A stretch of DNA of 64,000 nucleotides from Nocardia concava NBRC 100430 (GCF_000308815.1 NZ_BAFX01000104.1:1-64000); one strand, 5' to 3'. Positions 23,896-32,675 are shown, numbered from the stretch's first letter. The notes: generated by a model from the letters alone, not told the origin. Numbers and translations are program-made.

Positions 23896-24630
23896 GTGGC
23901 GTTCGAATACCGAGTCGGGGACATCATCGAAATGTCCTGCCCGTTCACCGAGACACGGGTGAACGAGCTGACGAATGACGAGGTCGTCGTCGAATGGCCT
24001 TGGTGGACAGCGGATCCGGACAGCGGCGGGGTCCCGTGGAACGGACTGCGGGCCCTGCCCGCCGGGCCCGGGGTCCCGGGCTGGGACCGGGAGGTCTTCC
24101 GGATCCGGCCCCGGGCCGCCGATCTCGACGTCGGCGCGAACTGCCACGTCGGCATCCCGCCGACCGCGCTGCACGTGATCGAGATCCGGCACTTCGATCC
24201 GCCGCAAGAGACCGGGTGGCTCCCACGGCCGCACCGCACGATCGAATGCCGGCGCGTCGGGCAGCAGTTCGAACCGGGAGCTACCGATTCCTTCGATCCC
24301 GACGACGGCATCCCGCGCCGGATCGAATTACGTTTCCGCCCTTACGCATTCCTCGAACCCGGGGATGAGGTCGCGGACGCGCAGGCGCGGGTGTGGCGGT
24401 TCGAGACGGCCTGGGACCTGCGGCCCTTCGACGGGCGGGCGGGAGCTGCACCCGCCTGGCCGCTCATGCTGCTGACCCGGCACGGGGACGGCGATGACGA
24501 TGCGGCCGCCGTCGATGTGGTCGAGGCGACCCAGACCGGTTCGCATCACGAGGAACTCGCGCGCTGGGCCGAGCTGGCGGGGCTCGAAGAAGACGAGCCC
24601 GCCGAGCCCGAGATCGAGCCCGCCGAGTAG
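23896..24630 (+). CDS. Hypothetical acidic protein
   Basis: The protein has 244 residues from GTG 23896. I recognise no family. It is Trp/Pro-rich in the first half (DEVVVEWPWWTADPDSGGVP), has no signal peptide or membrane segment, and ends in an acidic tail (LAGLEEDEPAEPEIEPAE). Its stop is five bases from the convergent recG stop. Codon use matches neighbours, supporting a real gene. Confidence 0.7.
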   Translation: MAFEYRVGDIIEMSCPFTETRVNELTNDEVVVEWPWWTADPDSGGVPWNGLRALPAGPGVPGWDREVFRIRPRAADLDVGANCHVGIPPTALHVIEIRHFDPPQETGWLPRPHRTIECRRVGQQFEPGATDSFDPDDGIPRRIELRFRPYAFLEPGDEVADAQARVWRFETAWDLRPFDGRAGAAPAWPLMLLTRHGDGDDDAAAVDVVEATQTGSHHEELARWAELAGLEEDEPAEPEIEPAE

Positions 24631-24634
24631 CCGG

Positions 24635-26905
24635 TCAGGACTTCGCCAGGTACTCCAGGCGTTCGCCGTCCACCGCGGCGCGCATCATGCTCGCCAGGCC
24701 CGGATGGTTCTTCAAACCGGGATCCGAGGCCACGATCTCGCGCGCCATTTGCTGTGCGGCGGTGATGACTTCGAGGTCGTCGAGCAGTGAGAGCAGGCGC
24801 AGGCTGCGGGCCGTACCGGACTGCGCCGAGCCCAGCACGTCGCCTTCCCGGCGTTGCCGCAGATCGAGGACGGAGAGTTCGAAGCCGTCAGTGGATCCGG
24901 CCACGGCCTCGAGCCGGGCCATCGCCGTACCGACCGGGTTGGTTTCGGTGATGAGCAGGCACAGGCCCGCGTGCTTGCCACGGCCGACACGGCCGCGCAG
25001 CTGATGCAGCTGGCTCACACCGAAGCGATCCGCGTCCACGATCGCCATGACCGTGGCATTCGGGACGTCGACGCCGACCTCGACGACCGTGGTGCAGACC
25101 AGGACATCGATCTCGGCGTCATTGAAGGCCCGCATCACGCGATCCTTCTCGTCGGCGGGTAGCCGCCCGTGCAGCAGACCCACGCGCAGATCCTTCAGCG
25201 CACCGGTGCTCAGCGTCTCGTACATGTCCATCGCCGAGTGGGTGGTGGGGGCTTCCTGTTCCTCCAGGGATTTGGTCTTGCGCCCCTTGCCCTTTCCGTT
25301 CTCCTCCTCATCGCCGATGCGCGAGCACACGACATAGGCCTGACGCCCCGCCGCGACCTCCTCGCGAATGCGTTCCCACGCACGATCCACCCACGACGGC
25401 TTCACCTTGGCGGGAACGACTTTCGAGGTGATCGGCGACCGGCCGTTCGGAAGCTGGGTCAGCACGGACGTTTCCAGATCGCCGAGGGTCGTCATGGCGA
25501 TGGTCCGCGGGATCGGGGTGGCGGTCATGACCAGCAGGTGCGGGCTCGCGTCGCCTTTCGCCTTGGCGCGCAGGGCATCTCGCTGCTCGACACCGAAGCG
25601 GTGCTGCTCGTCGACCACCACCATGCCGAGGTCGAAGAACTCGACATTGTCCTGGATCAGCGCGTGCGTGCCGATCACCAGGCCCGCCTCGCCGGTGACG
25701 GCGTCCAGCAGCGCGGCCTTCTTCTGACCCGCCGACATGGAACCGGTCACCAGCACCAGCTTGGTGGCGTTCTCGTCCGCACCCAGCTCCCCGGCCGTGC
25801 CGAGATCGCCGAGCATCTTCGACAGCGACCGATAGTGCTGTGCCGCAAGGACTTCGGTCGGCGCGAGCAGTGCGCACTGCTGGCCGTTGTCGACCACCTG
25901 CAGCATGGCGTGCAGGGCCACGATGGTCTTGCCCGAACCCACCTCGCCCTGCAGCAGCCGGTGCATGGGATGGCTGCGCGACAGGTCCGCGGAGATCTCC
26001 TCGATGACCGCGTTCTGGCCCTCGGTCAGCTCGAAGGGCAGTCGCTTGTCGAAGGCGGCGGCAATGCCGTCGGTGCGCGGCGGGCACGGGCGCGCGGTCC
26101 GGCCCTCGGTCTGGTGGCGGCGCTCGGCCAGCACCAGCTGCAGCGCCATGGCCTCGTCGAAACGCAAACGGCCCCGGGCGGCTTCGATATCGGACTTGCG
26201 CTCGGGTAGGTGGATCAGGCGCAGCGCGTCGGAGACCGGCATCAGGTCGTACTCGGCGCACAGGGCGGCGGGCAGCGGCTCCTCGACGGGATCCAGTTGA
26301 TCGAGCACCTGCCGCACGCAGCGCAGCAGATCCCAGCTCTGCACCTTCGCCGTCGATGGATAGACCGGGATGAATTCCCGCTCGAAGAAGGACATGTCGA
26401 TGCCCCCGGCGCCCCGCGCGCTCTGCGCCAGGCCGCGCAGTGCACCGCCGCCGTGCACCGAGGTGAGGCTCTCGACCGACCCGTCGCCCTTCTGCGGCAG
26501 GATCAGGTAGTCCGGATGCGAGAGGTTCCAGCGGTCTTTCGCCCAGTAGTGCACGGTGCCCGACATCATCGCGCGCACACCCTCTTTCACCAGGTGACGC
26601 ACCTTGTCACCGCTGAAGAAGGTGATCTCCACCGGTTTCACGCCGCCGGTGTCCAGGCTCACCTTGAGCAGGCTGCCGCGCCGGTTCTTCATGGGCCGCA
26701 GGTCGGTCTTGGAGACCCGACCGATCACCGTGACGTGGGCGCCCTCCTCGGGCTCCTCCTCGGTGAGTTCCTGCCCCTGTGTGGCATAGCGCAGCGGATA
26801 GTGCCGCAGCAGATCCTCCACGGTCTGCATGTCGAAACTCTCCAGCAGCGGCTCGGCGGCCTTCACCCCGAGCACGTGATCCAGCCGATCAGCCAGCGTC
26901 GCCAT
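24635..26905 (-). CDS. recG: ATP-dependent DNA helicase RecG
   Basis: The protein has 756 residues, remodels stalled replication forks and Holliday junctions. Seen: an N-terminal wedge domain (LRHYPLRYATQGQELTEEEP, HVTVIGRVSKTDLRPMKNRR), Walker A GEVGSGKTIVALHAM, the DEQH box VVVDEQHRFGVEQRDAL, TATPIPRTIAMT, and the C-terminal helicase part DADRFGVSQLHQLRGRVGRG. The length is slightly above the 690-740 typical of the family because of Lys-rich insertion EEENGKGKGRKTKSLEEQEA. It is downstream of the DAK2 gene, 25 bases apart, as in mycobacteria. Confidence 0.97.
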   Translation of the reverse strand: MATLADRLDHVLGVKAAEPLLESFDMQTVEDLLRHYPLRYATQGQELTEEEPEEGAHVTVIGRVSKTDLRPMKNRRGSLLKVSLDTGGVKPVEITFFSGDKVRHLVKEGVRAMMSGTVHYWAKDRWNLSHPDYLILPQKGDGSVESLTSVHGGGALRGLAQSARGAGGIDMSFFEREFIPVYPSTAKVQSWDLLRCVRQVLDQLDPVEEPLPAALCAEYDLMPVSDALRLIHLPERKSDIEAARGRLRFDEAMALQLVLAERRHQTEGRTARPCPPRTDGIAAAFDKRLPFELTEGQNAVIEEISADLSRSHPMHRLLQGEVGSGKTIVALHAMLQVVDNGQQCALLAPTEVLAAQHYRSLSKMLGDLGTAGELGADENATKLVLVTGSMSAGQKKAALLDAVTGEAGLVIGTHALIQDNVEFFDLGMVVVDEQHRFGVEQRDALRAKAKGDASPHLLVMTATPIPRTIAMTTLGDLETSVLTQLPNGRSPITSKVVPAKVKPSWVDRAWERIREEVAAGRQAYVVCSRIGDEEENGKGKGRKTKSLEEQEAPTTHSAMDMYETLSTGALKDLRVGLLHGRLPADEKDRVMRAFNDAEIDVLVCTTVVEVGVDVPNATVMAIVDADRFGVSQLHQLRGRVGRGKHAGLCLLITETNPVGTAMARLEAVAGSTDGFELSVLDLRQRREGDVLGSAQSGTARSLRLLSLLDDLEVITAAQQMAREIVASDPGLKNHPGLASMMRAAVDGERLEYLAKS

Positions 26906-26929
26906 CTATTTCACCCCGATCTGCACGGT

Positions 26930-28741
26930 CTACTCGACCCCGATCTGCACGAGATCCCCCGCCTGCCCACCCGGATAGACCACCACTTCCACCCCCGGGA
27001 ACCCCGCCGCCACATGCGTGGTCAGCTCCTCCGAAAGTCCTTGCGGCGCATCACATCCGATGAGCATTGTGACCAATTCCCCACCCAGCCCGAGCATTCG
27101 ATCCAGCAGCGTCCGCCCAGCCGCCCGCACATCCGAATCGATCACGACCACATCGTGCCCGACCAGCCCCAGCCCATCCCCCGCCTCGCACATCCCCACC
27201 ATGGTCAACGCCCGCTCCGGCGCCACCCGCAAGGCCCCCCACCGCGTCCCCGCCGCCGCCTCCGACATGGCGAACGCATCATCCGCCGCCACCCGCCCCG
27301 CATCATGCATCGCCAACGCCGCCAACCCCTGCACCATCGACCCGCACGGCAGCATCAACACCTCCCGCTGCCCATCCCGAGCCGCCACACTCACGGCCAC
27401 CAACTCATGCGCCTCCAACGCCCCGTTCGGTAGCACCAGCACCTCCCGATGCCCGATCCCCCGAATGGCCTCGAGCAGCACCTCCGAGGTGACCTCCCCC
27501 TCCAGCACGACAGCCCCCGCGTCCTGGAATAACCGCACCGCCCCCGCCCCCGCGGCAACCGCCAGAATCGCACGATCCGCAACCCCGTCGAGCGCATGCC
27601 CCGACGCGGTCAAAGTCTCGATCCGAATCCCGCTCAGCTCTCCGGCCGCGAGCCCGGCTTCGACCGCGGCTCCAGCATCGGCGCAGTGCACATGGGCAGA
27701 CCAGGTTTCCGAGCCGTCCCCGACAACGACCACCGAATCACCCAGCGCCCCAAGTCGATCCCGCAACCCCCCGATGCGTCCCTCATCGGTCCCGCGCACC
27801 AGGAACATGACCTCATAGTGCGGTGCGGCGGCAACCCCGCTCGCCATCTGCGCGTCCGTCATCCCGGCGTGCCCGCTCGTCATCCCAGCGTGCCCGCTCG
27901 TCATCCCGGCGTGCCCGCTCGTCATCCCGGCGTGCTTTTGGCCGGGATCCACCGCCGCCGGGTGGATTCCGGCCAAATGCACGCCGGAATGACGGGGTGA
28001 AGAGTCGATTCCGTGGCCCGATCCGTCGCGCCGGTATTCCGGACGGGTCGGCACGCTGCCCCCGGCGGCCGTCACCAGTTCGTCCAGCAGGACGAGCAAT
28101 CCACGCGCTCCCGCGTCCACAACCCCCGCCTCACGCAGCACACCCAGCTGCGCCGGAGTCTCCCCCAGCGCCTTGACCGCCCCATCGGCCGCCGCCAGCG
28201 CGACCGCGGCCAGGTCTCGCTCGGGACAATCCGCCGCACTCTCGGCGGCCCGATCCAGCACGGTCAGCATCGTCCCCTCGACCGGCGAGCTCAGCGCCTC
28301 GCGAACCAGCCGCGCCGCCTGCCGCAGCGCGACCCGCAACGATCGCTCGGTCAGAGGCCCCTCGGCGACCGCGTCGGCAACACCCCGCAGTACCTGAGAC
28401 AGGATGATGCCCGAATTCCCGCGGGCGCCCGTGGTCGCCGCCCGTGCCATGGCGACCGCGACCTTCCGGGCCTCAGGTCCGGCTTCCTCGTCCGCGGCTT
28501 TCGGGCCAGCGCTGGTGACCTGCGACACCGTGTTATTCGGCTGCGTCGCCGCGGCGGCCTCCTCTGCTCCGCGCACGGCGGCGCGCATTGTGCTGAGCAG
28601 GTTGGTGCCGGTGTCGGAATCCGGGACCGGGAAGACATTGAGGGCGTTGATCTCGTCGCGGTGGCGTTCCAGGGCGGCGAGTGTTGAGCGGCCCCAGCTC
28701 AGCAGGGCAGTACCGTCGAGCGCGTCCGCTACCCCGGGCAC
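26930..28741 (-). CDS. DAK2/FakA-like protein with repeat-derived insertion
   Basis: The protein has about 603 residues from GTG 28741 (GTG 28747 or 28762 also possible). The N-terminal DAK2 domain binds ATP/Mg (RDEINALNVFPVPDSDTGTN, with GARGNSGIILSQVLRG). The C-terminal half is a DegV-like/FakA-C region (HYEVMFLVRGTDEGRIGGLR, VDRMLGLGGELVTM). Established: FakA phosphorylates fatty acids held by FakB. Between the domains an insertion of about 50 residues (GMTSGHAGMTSGHAGMTSGH) is encoded by the 73-bp palindrome plus 21-bp tandem units. The M. tuberculosis orthologue is split in two genes (Rv2974c/Rv2975c), if I recall the map correctly. Confidence 0.9.
   Translation of the reverse strand: MPGVADALDGTALLSWGRSTLAALERHRDEINALNVFPVPDSDTGTNLLSTMRAAVRGAEEAAAATQPNNTVSQVTSAGPKAADEEAGPEARKVAVAMARAATTGARGNSGIILSQVLRGVADAVAEGPLTERSLRVALRQAARLVREALSSPVEGTMLTVLDRAAESAADCPERDLAAVALAAADGAVKALGETPAQLGVLREAGVVDAGARGLLVLLDELVTAAGGSVPTRPEYRRDGSGHGIDSSPRHSGVHLAGIHPAAVDPGQKHAGMTSGHAGMTSGHAGMTSGHAGMTDAQMASGVAAAPHYEVMFLVRGTDEGRIGGLRDRLGALGDSVVVVGDGSETWSAHVHCADAGAAVEAGLAAGELSGIRIETLTASGHALDGVADRAILAVAAGAGAVRLFQDAGAVVLEGEVTSEVLLEAIRGIGHREVLVLPNGALEAHELVAVSVAARDGQREVLMLPCGSMVQGLAALAMHDAGRVAADDAFAMSEAAAGTRWGALRVAPERALTMVGMCEAGDGLGLVGHDVVVIDSDVRAAGRTLLDRMLGLGGELVTMLIGCDAPQGLSEELTTHVAAGFPGVEVVVYPGGQAGDLVQIGVE
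27858..27993. repeat. 73-bp palindromic element with 21-bp tandem units, inside the DAK2 gene
   Basis: 27921-27993 is an imperfect palindrome whose left arm starts GTCATCCCGGCGTGCTTTTG and whose right arm is its near-complement, ending CGCCGGAATGAC. In front lie three 21-bp copies of GTCATCCCGGCGTGCCCGCT plus C (27858-27878, 27879-27899 with one change, 27900-27920), which repeat the first 15 bases of the element. The same 73-bp element is at 33001-33073. The insertion keeps the reading frame of the host gene. Confidence 0.85.
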
Positions 28742-29067
28742 CGTCACCGTCCTTCCGCTCACGTCGCCACAATCCAAGTGCTTGCAGCGGGAATCCCGTC
28801 GCCAGCCTAGTCGGGGCAACCGACACCATGCCGTCACCTGGCATTCGTACACCGCACACGGGACGGGTGGCGGGGACCCAATTGGACACGCCCGGGCGCG
28901 GTTGGCTACTCTTGTGCGGTTGCCTCACGCAGGCACGGTCCTGCCCTCTCAGGTATCGGCCCGCGTTCACCAGCTCTTTGCTGGTAGGTACGTCCAAGAC
29001 ATTAGGCTTTCGGACTCGCTGTACACCGTGCAGCGCGTCCCTCTATGACATGAAGGAGCTCGCGACT

Positions 29068-29259
29068 ATGGCTGCCGTCTGTGACGTCTGCGCCAAGGGC
29101 CCCGGCTTCGGTAAGTCGGTTTCGCACTCGCACCGGCGCACCAACCGTCGCTGGAACCCGAACATCCAGACCGTGCGCGCCCAGGTTGCCCCGGGCAACA
29201 CTCGCCGCATGAACGTCTGCACCTCCTGCCTGAAGGCGGGCAAGGTCGTTCGCGGCTGA
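29068..29259 (+). CDS. rpmB: 50S ribosomal protein L28
   Basis: The protein has 63 residues from ATG 29068, after AAGGAG. Seen: MAAVCDVCAKGPGFGKSVSH, SHRRTNRRWNPNIQTVRA and MNVCTSCLKAGKVVRG. The CxxC...CxxC zinc ribbon marks the zinc-containing (C+) form; actinomycetes often encode a second, cysteine-free copy under Zur control elsewhere. It is divergent from the DAK2/recG operon and followed by a clear terminator. Confidence 0.97.
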   Translation: MAAVCDVCAKGPGFGKSVSHSHRRTNRRWNPNIQTVRAQVAPGNTRRMNVCTSCLKAGKVVRG

Positions 29260-29271
29260 TTCAGCTTTCGT

Positions 29272-29312
29272 CAGGAGCCCCGGCACCCAGAATTGGGTGA
29301 CCGGGGCTCCTG
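29272..29312 (+). terminator. Terminator after rpmB
   Basis: A 12-bp arm (CAGGAGCCCCGG) pairs with its complement at 29301-29312, starting 12 bases after the rpmB stop. A GTCGTT tail follows. Confidence 0.7.
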
Positions 29313-29339
29313 TCGTTCCCGGACCGAACGGGGGTTCTG

Positions 29340-29837
29340 ATGAGTGACTGGCGCGTGGTTCCGCTGCAGGCCGAGTATGTCCGGAGCATGGCCGAATGCC
29401 ACATCGCCTGCTGGCGCGAGGCGTATCGGGATCTGGTGCCGCGGCATCTGCTCGACGCCTTCGATGTGGCGCAGCGGGCGGCGAGCTGGGACCGCATCCG
29501 GATCAAATATCCGGGACAGGTCCACGTCGCCCTGATCGGCGACACCGTCATCGGATTCGCGGCGGGCGGACCGTCGAGCGAGGAGAACTCGCCCACGCCA
29601 CTGGAACTCAACGCCCTGTACGTGCGCGCCGCCTACCACGGCACCGGCGTCGCCGACGATCTCATCTCGACCGTGCTGTCGGACGAGGCCGACATGTCAC
29701 TCTGGGTCTTCGAGGAGAACCCGCGCGCACAGGCCTTCTACAAGAAGAAAGGCTTCGAACTCGACGGCGAACGCCGAGTCGAAGCCTTCACTCCCGCAAT
29801 CCAGGTACGGATGGTGCGGGTTACGCCTGCCCGTTGA
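29340..29837 (+). CDS. GNAT-family N-acetyltransferase
   Basis: The protein has 165 residues from ATG 29340. Seen: the first strand and helix (WRVVPLQAEYVRSMAECHIA, CWREAYRDLVP), the acetyl-CoA loop ALYVRAAYHGTGVADDLIS, in which the usual Q/R-x-x-G-x-G/A is replaced by AAYHGTGVA, and the final WVFEENPRAQAFYKKKGFEL. GNATs acetylate amines in small molecules or proteins; the acceptor is not predictable. Its 3' end overlaps the convergent small secreted-protein gene. Confidence 0.88.
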   Translation: MSDWRVVPLQAEYVRSMAECHIACWREAYRDLVPRHLLDAFDVAQRAASWDRIRIKYPGQVHVALIGDTVIGFAAGGPSSEENSPTPLELNALYVRAAYHGTGVADDLISTVLSDEADMSLWVFEENPRAQAFYKKKGFELDGERRVEAFTPAIQVRMVRVTPAR

Positions 29838-30081
29838 GGCAGTCCACCTGCTGGCTGATCGACTGGATCAGGCATGCGGTGCGCGAGGTGACATTCGAGG
29901 ACAGGCCACTCACGCTGTTGGTGTCGAACAGGCTGCCGACGGGCTGAACGGTGGTCTTCACGGCCTCGGGAGCGGCCGGCTCCAGCGTCAACGGTTCGGC
30001 GTTGGCGACGGCCGGGGCCGCGGCCAGCGCGGCACCGGCGGCCAGCGCGACGAAAACACCACGGGCAGTCTTGTTCTGCAT
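29821..30081 (-). CDS. Small secreted protein
   Basis: The protein has 86 residues from ATG 30081, with AGGAG nine bases upstream. MQNKTARGVFVALAAGAALA, then AAPAVANA is a Sec signal peptide with cleavage after ANA. The mature part of about 57 residues has two Cys (CLIQSISQQVDCLNGQA) that may form a disulfide. Function unknown; the type is common in Nocardia. It shares 17 bases with the convergent GNAT gene and ends 35 bases ahead of ung, which lies upstream in the opposite sense of reading? No: both run leftward, and ung (30116-30823) is upstream of it. Confidence 0.75.
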   Translation of the reverse strand: MQNKTARGVFVALAAGAALAAAPAVANAEPLTLEPAAPEAVKTTVQPVGSLFDTNSVSGLSSNVTSRTACLIQSISQQVDCLNGQA

Positions 30082-30115
30082 ACACATGCTCCTGAATCAG
30101 GTCAACGGATTCGCG

Positions 30116-30823
30116 CTAGGGCAGACGCCAGTCCACCGGCGCGGCCCCTAGAGTACCCAGCAATTCGTTGGTTCGGGAGAATGGCCGAGAACCGAAGAAT
30201 CCTCGCGAAGCCGACAACGGTGAGGGATGGGCGGATTCGATATAGGGAGTACTGCCCAGCATCGGCTTCAGGGTGGAGGCGTCGCGGCCCCACAGAATCG
30301 CCACCAGCGGCTGGTCACGGGCGACGAGCGCGCGAATTGCCTGCTCGGTCACCGCTTCCCAGCCCTTGCCGCGATGCGAGGCCGGCTGGCCCGGCTGCAC
30401 GGTCAGCACTCGGTTCAGCATGAGCACGCCCTGATCGCACCACGGCGACAGATCGCCATTGGAGGGCATCGGCAGCCCGAGATCCTTGGTCAGCTCCGAA
30501 TAGATATTGGAGAGACTGCGCGGAATGGGCGAAACGTCCGGAGCCACCGAGAAACTCAGCCCCACCGGATGCCCCGGCGTCGGATACGGATCCTGACCGA
30601 CGATCAGCACCCGGACCTTGTCGAAGGGCCGCTGGAAGGCCCGCAGCACATGCTCCCCCTTCGGGAGATAGCCACGCCCCTCGGCGTTTTCGTTGCGCAG
30701 GAACTCGCCCATCGCGGCAATGCGGTCGGCCACCGGTTCCAGGGCCTCGGCCCAGCCCGTATCGATGACTTCCGACAGTGGTTTCGCACCCATGTCGGGA
30801 AAACTTATCGTGTCGAGATTCAT
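30116..30823 (-). CDS. ung: Uracil-DNA glycosylase, family 1
   Basis: The protein has 235 residues and removes uracil from DNA to start base excision repair. Seen: the water-activating loop VLIVGQDPYPTPGHPVGLSF (Asp in GQDPY), uracil recognition VLMLNRVLTV, WGRDASTLKP and the DNA-intercalation HPSPLSASRGFFGSRPFS with catalytic His. The length is close to the usual 220-230. It lies 17 bases after thiL on the same strand, as in M. tuberculosis (Rv2976c-Rv2977c). Confidence 0.97.
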   Translation of the reverse strand: MNLDTISFPDMGAKPLSEVIDTGWAEALEPVADRIAAMGEFLRNENAEGRGYLPKGEHVLRAFQRPFDKVRVLIVGQDPYPTPGHPVGLSFSVAPDVSPIPRSLSNIYSELTKDLGLPMPSNGDLSPWCDQGVLMLNRVLTVQPGQPASHRGKGWEAVTEQAIRALVARDQPLVAILWGRDASTLKPMLGSTPYIESAHPSPLSASRGFFGSRPFSRTNELLGTLGAAPVDWRLP

Positions 30824-30840
30824 CGCGCGTGCGCACCCGT

Positions 30841-31836
30841 CTATGCGAAGGATTCCCAGCCGGTGAGTCCGGATCGTGGGGTGCCGTCGACCGTAACGCC
30901 GGAGCCTGCGAGGACGCGGCCGACCCGGATCCAGCCTTCGGGCAAATCGCCCGTATCGGCGAATGTTGCTGCGAAGGCGTGGTCTTCGCCGCCCGCGAGA
31001 ATCCAGTCAAGGGGGTTGACGCCCAACGCCTTGCCGACCGACTCCAACTCGGGAACGGCCAGCGCCGCCGTCTCCAGATCGATGGCCACCCCGGAGGATT
31101 CGGCGATATGCCCGAGATCGGCAAGCAGGCCGTCGGAGACGTCGGTGAGCGCGGTGATCTCGACGGTGTCCGGCAGCTCCAGCACCGCCTCGTACGGCGG
31201 CTGCGGAACCCGGTGCACGGCAACCACATCCGCGAACTCATCGAGCAGATCCCCGCCCCGATCCGCGGCGGCCGTCAGTACCGCCAGGCCCGCGCCCGAC
31301 CAGCCGAGCTTGCCCGCCACCGCGACCACATCACCCGGCCGCGCACCCGACAGCCGGATCGGGGCGCGGCGCGGATCGCCGAATGCCGTCACCGAGATGA
31401 TGAGCATCGGACTGCGCACCATGTCACCGCCCGCGATCGACGCACCGGCCCGCGCGGCCTCGGCCCACAGGCCGTCGTTCAGTTCCCGCACGAACTCGAC
31501 CGGGGTGTCCGACGGGCAGCCCAGCCCCACCACGAACGCGCTCGGCACCGCACCCATGGCCACCACGTCCGCGGCGTTCTGCGCGATCGCCTTGCGGCCG
31601 ATGTCGTGCGGACTCGACCAATCGGTGCGGAAATGCCGGTCCTGCACCAGCATGTCGGTGGTCACCACGAACCGGCCCTCGGGCGCGGCGATCACCGCGG
31701 CGTCATCGCCGGGGCCGAGCAGCACGCCCGGCGTCTGCGTCCGGCCCGCGTTCACCAGCGCGATCAGCCCGAATTCACCGAGTTCGCCGACGGTTTGCGC
31801 CCCCGGTCCGGACTGCGGCGTGCTACTGGCGGTGAT
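30841..31836 (-). CDS. thiL: Thiamine-monophosphate kinase, probable ATC start
   Basis: The protein would have 331 residues and phosphorylates thiamine monophosphate to thiamine diphosphate using ATP. Seen: VGELGEFGLIALV, LLGPGDDAAVIAAPEGRFVV, RKAIAQNAADVVAMGAVPSA, TDVSDGLLADLGHIAESSGV and GGEDHAFAATF, all ThiL motifs with Asp metal ligands. No ATG, GTG or TTG exists at the expected N-terminus: AAGGAG (31843-31848) is followed six bases later by ATC 31836. That start gives an N-terminus the same length as I recall for mycobacterial ThiL. The nearest conventional start, GTG 31914, would overlap the divergent DUF3515 gene. Confidence 0.9.
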   Translation of the reverse strand: MTASSTPQSGPGAQTVGELGEFGLIALVNAGRTQTPGVLLGPGDDAAVIAAPEGRFVVTTDMLVQDRHFRTDWSSPHDIGRKAIAQNAADVVAMGAVPSAFVVGLGCPSDTPVEFVRELNDGLWAEAARAGASIAGGDMVRSPMLIISVTAFGDPRRAPIRLSGARPGDVVAVAGKLGWSGAGLAVLTAAADRGGDLLDEFADVVAVHRVPQPPYEAVLELPDTVEITALTDVSDGLLADLGHIAESSGVAIDLETAALAVPELESVGKALGVNPLDWILAGGEDHAFAATFADTGDLPEGWIRVGRVLAGSGVTVDGTPRSGLTGWESFA

Positions 31837-31900
31837 GACGGTCTCCTTCGAGGCGAGTGTGATGCGGTCGGCTGACCGCTCGACGGTACCCTCGTTCCCG

Positions 31901-32650
31901 ATGAGCAACGACACCCGCGACACCGAGCCGGACGCCAAGGACGCTGCGCCGGACACCAAGGACGCTGCGCCGGACACCGAAGCCACCACGACGGACGCGA
32001 AGTCCCGCGCTGCCACCGGGGCGAAGGCCACCGACACCGAATCGGCCGCGGACGACACCGAATCGGTGTCGGACGGCGAGGACTTGGACGCCTACGAGAT
32101 CCGCCGCTCGCCCGCGCTCATCGCCACCGCCGTGGCGCTCCCGGTCGCACTGGTCGTCGGTCTGCTCGTCATGGGTGTGCTGGCCAACCGCCATCACAGC
32201 CGCGACCCGCTGGCCCTCGGCGCGGTACCCGCCCCGACCGCGTCCGGACCGGAGTGCTCGGCGCTGATGCCCGCGCTGCCGAGCAAGATCGGCGACTACA
32301 CCACCGCCGACCTGGTCGCACCCGCCCCGCCCGCCACCCACGCCTGGCAGCTGCCCGACGGCGGCGACGCCATCGTGGTGCGCTGCGGCCTGGACCGTCC
32401 GCTGGAATTCACCCAGACCTCCCCCCTGTTGAAGACCAAGGTCGCCGGCGGCGGCGAGGTCGAATGGTTCGAGGTGCGCGATCAGACCACTGGTGTCACC
32501 CAGGGCACCTGGTGGGCCGTCGACCGCGGCACCTACATCGCGCTCACCGTGCCCGACAATGTCGGATCGGGTCCGCTCCAGGATGTTTCGGAAGCCATCG
32601 CGAAGACCATCCCGGCCAAGCCGATCGACCCGAACCCGATCCCGAACTGA
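31901..32650 (+). CDS. DUF3515 membrane protein
   Basis: The protein has 249 residues from ATG 31901. A Thr/Asp/Ala-rich cytoplasmic tail of about 70 residues precedes one transmembrane helix (LIATAVALPVALVVGLLVMG), then an extracytoplasmic domain: SGPECSALMPALPSKIGDYT, AWQLPDGGDAIVVRCGLDRP, VEWFEVRDQTTGVTQGTWWA and the end TYIALTVPDNVGSG. This matches DUF3515 (M. tuberculosis Rv2980 position). The two Cys probably form a disulfide. Function unknown. The N-terminal tail contains a 21-bp tandem repeat (31927-31989). Confidence 0.88.
   Translation: MSNDTRDTEPDAKDAAPDTKDAAPDTEATTTDAKSRAATGAKATDTESAADDTESVSDGEDLDAYEIRRSPALIATAVALPVALVVGLLVMGVLANRHHSRDPLALGAVPAPTASGPECSALMPALPSKIGDYTTADLVAPAPPATHAWQLPDGGDAIVVRCGLDRPLEFTQTSPLLKTKVAGGGEVEWFEVRDQTTGVTQGTWWAVDRGTYIALTVPDNVGSGPLQDVSEAIAKTIPAKPIDPNPIPN
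31927..31989 (+). repeat. 21-bp tandem repeat in the DUF3515 gene
   Basis: Three consecutive 21-base units beginning GCCGGACACCAAGGACGCTG encode PDAKDAA-PDTKDAA-PDTEATT. The first two differ by one base; the third is degenerate. It lies in the disordered cytoplasmic tail. Confidence 0.75.
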
Positions 32651-32675
32651 CGGAAGATATATCTGTCAGGGCTCC

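Noticed and set aside
25308..26261. A 317-codon frame inside recG
   Set aside because: Shadow of recG on the same strand; Arg/Gly-rich without motifs.
27858..27993. CRISPR-like array (repeated 21-base units)
   Set aside because: The units are contiguous without spacers, sit inside a coding frame and derive from the 73-bp palindrome.
30227..31900. A long plus-strand frame running into the DUF3515 gene
   Set aside because: It lies opposite ung and thiL, whose motifs are clear. The DUF3515 homology begins only near the ATG at 31901.
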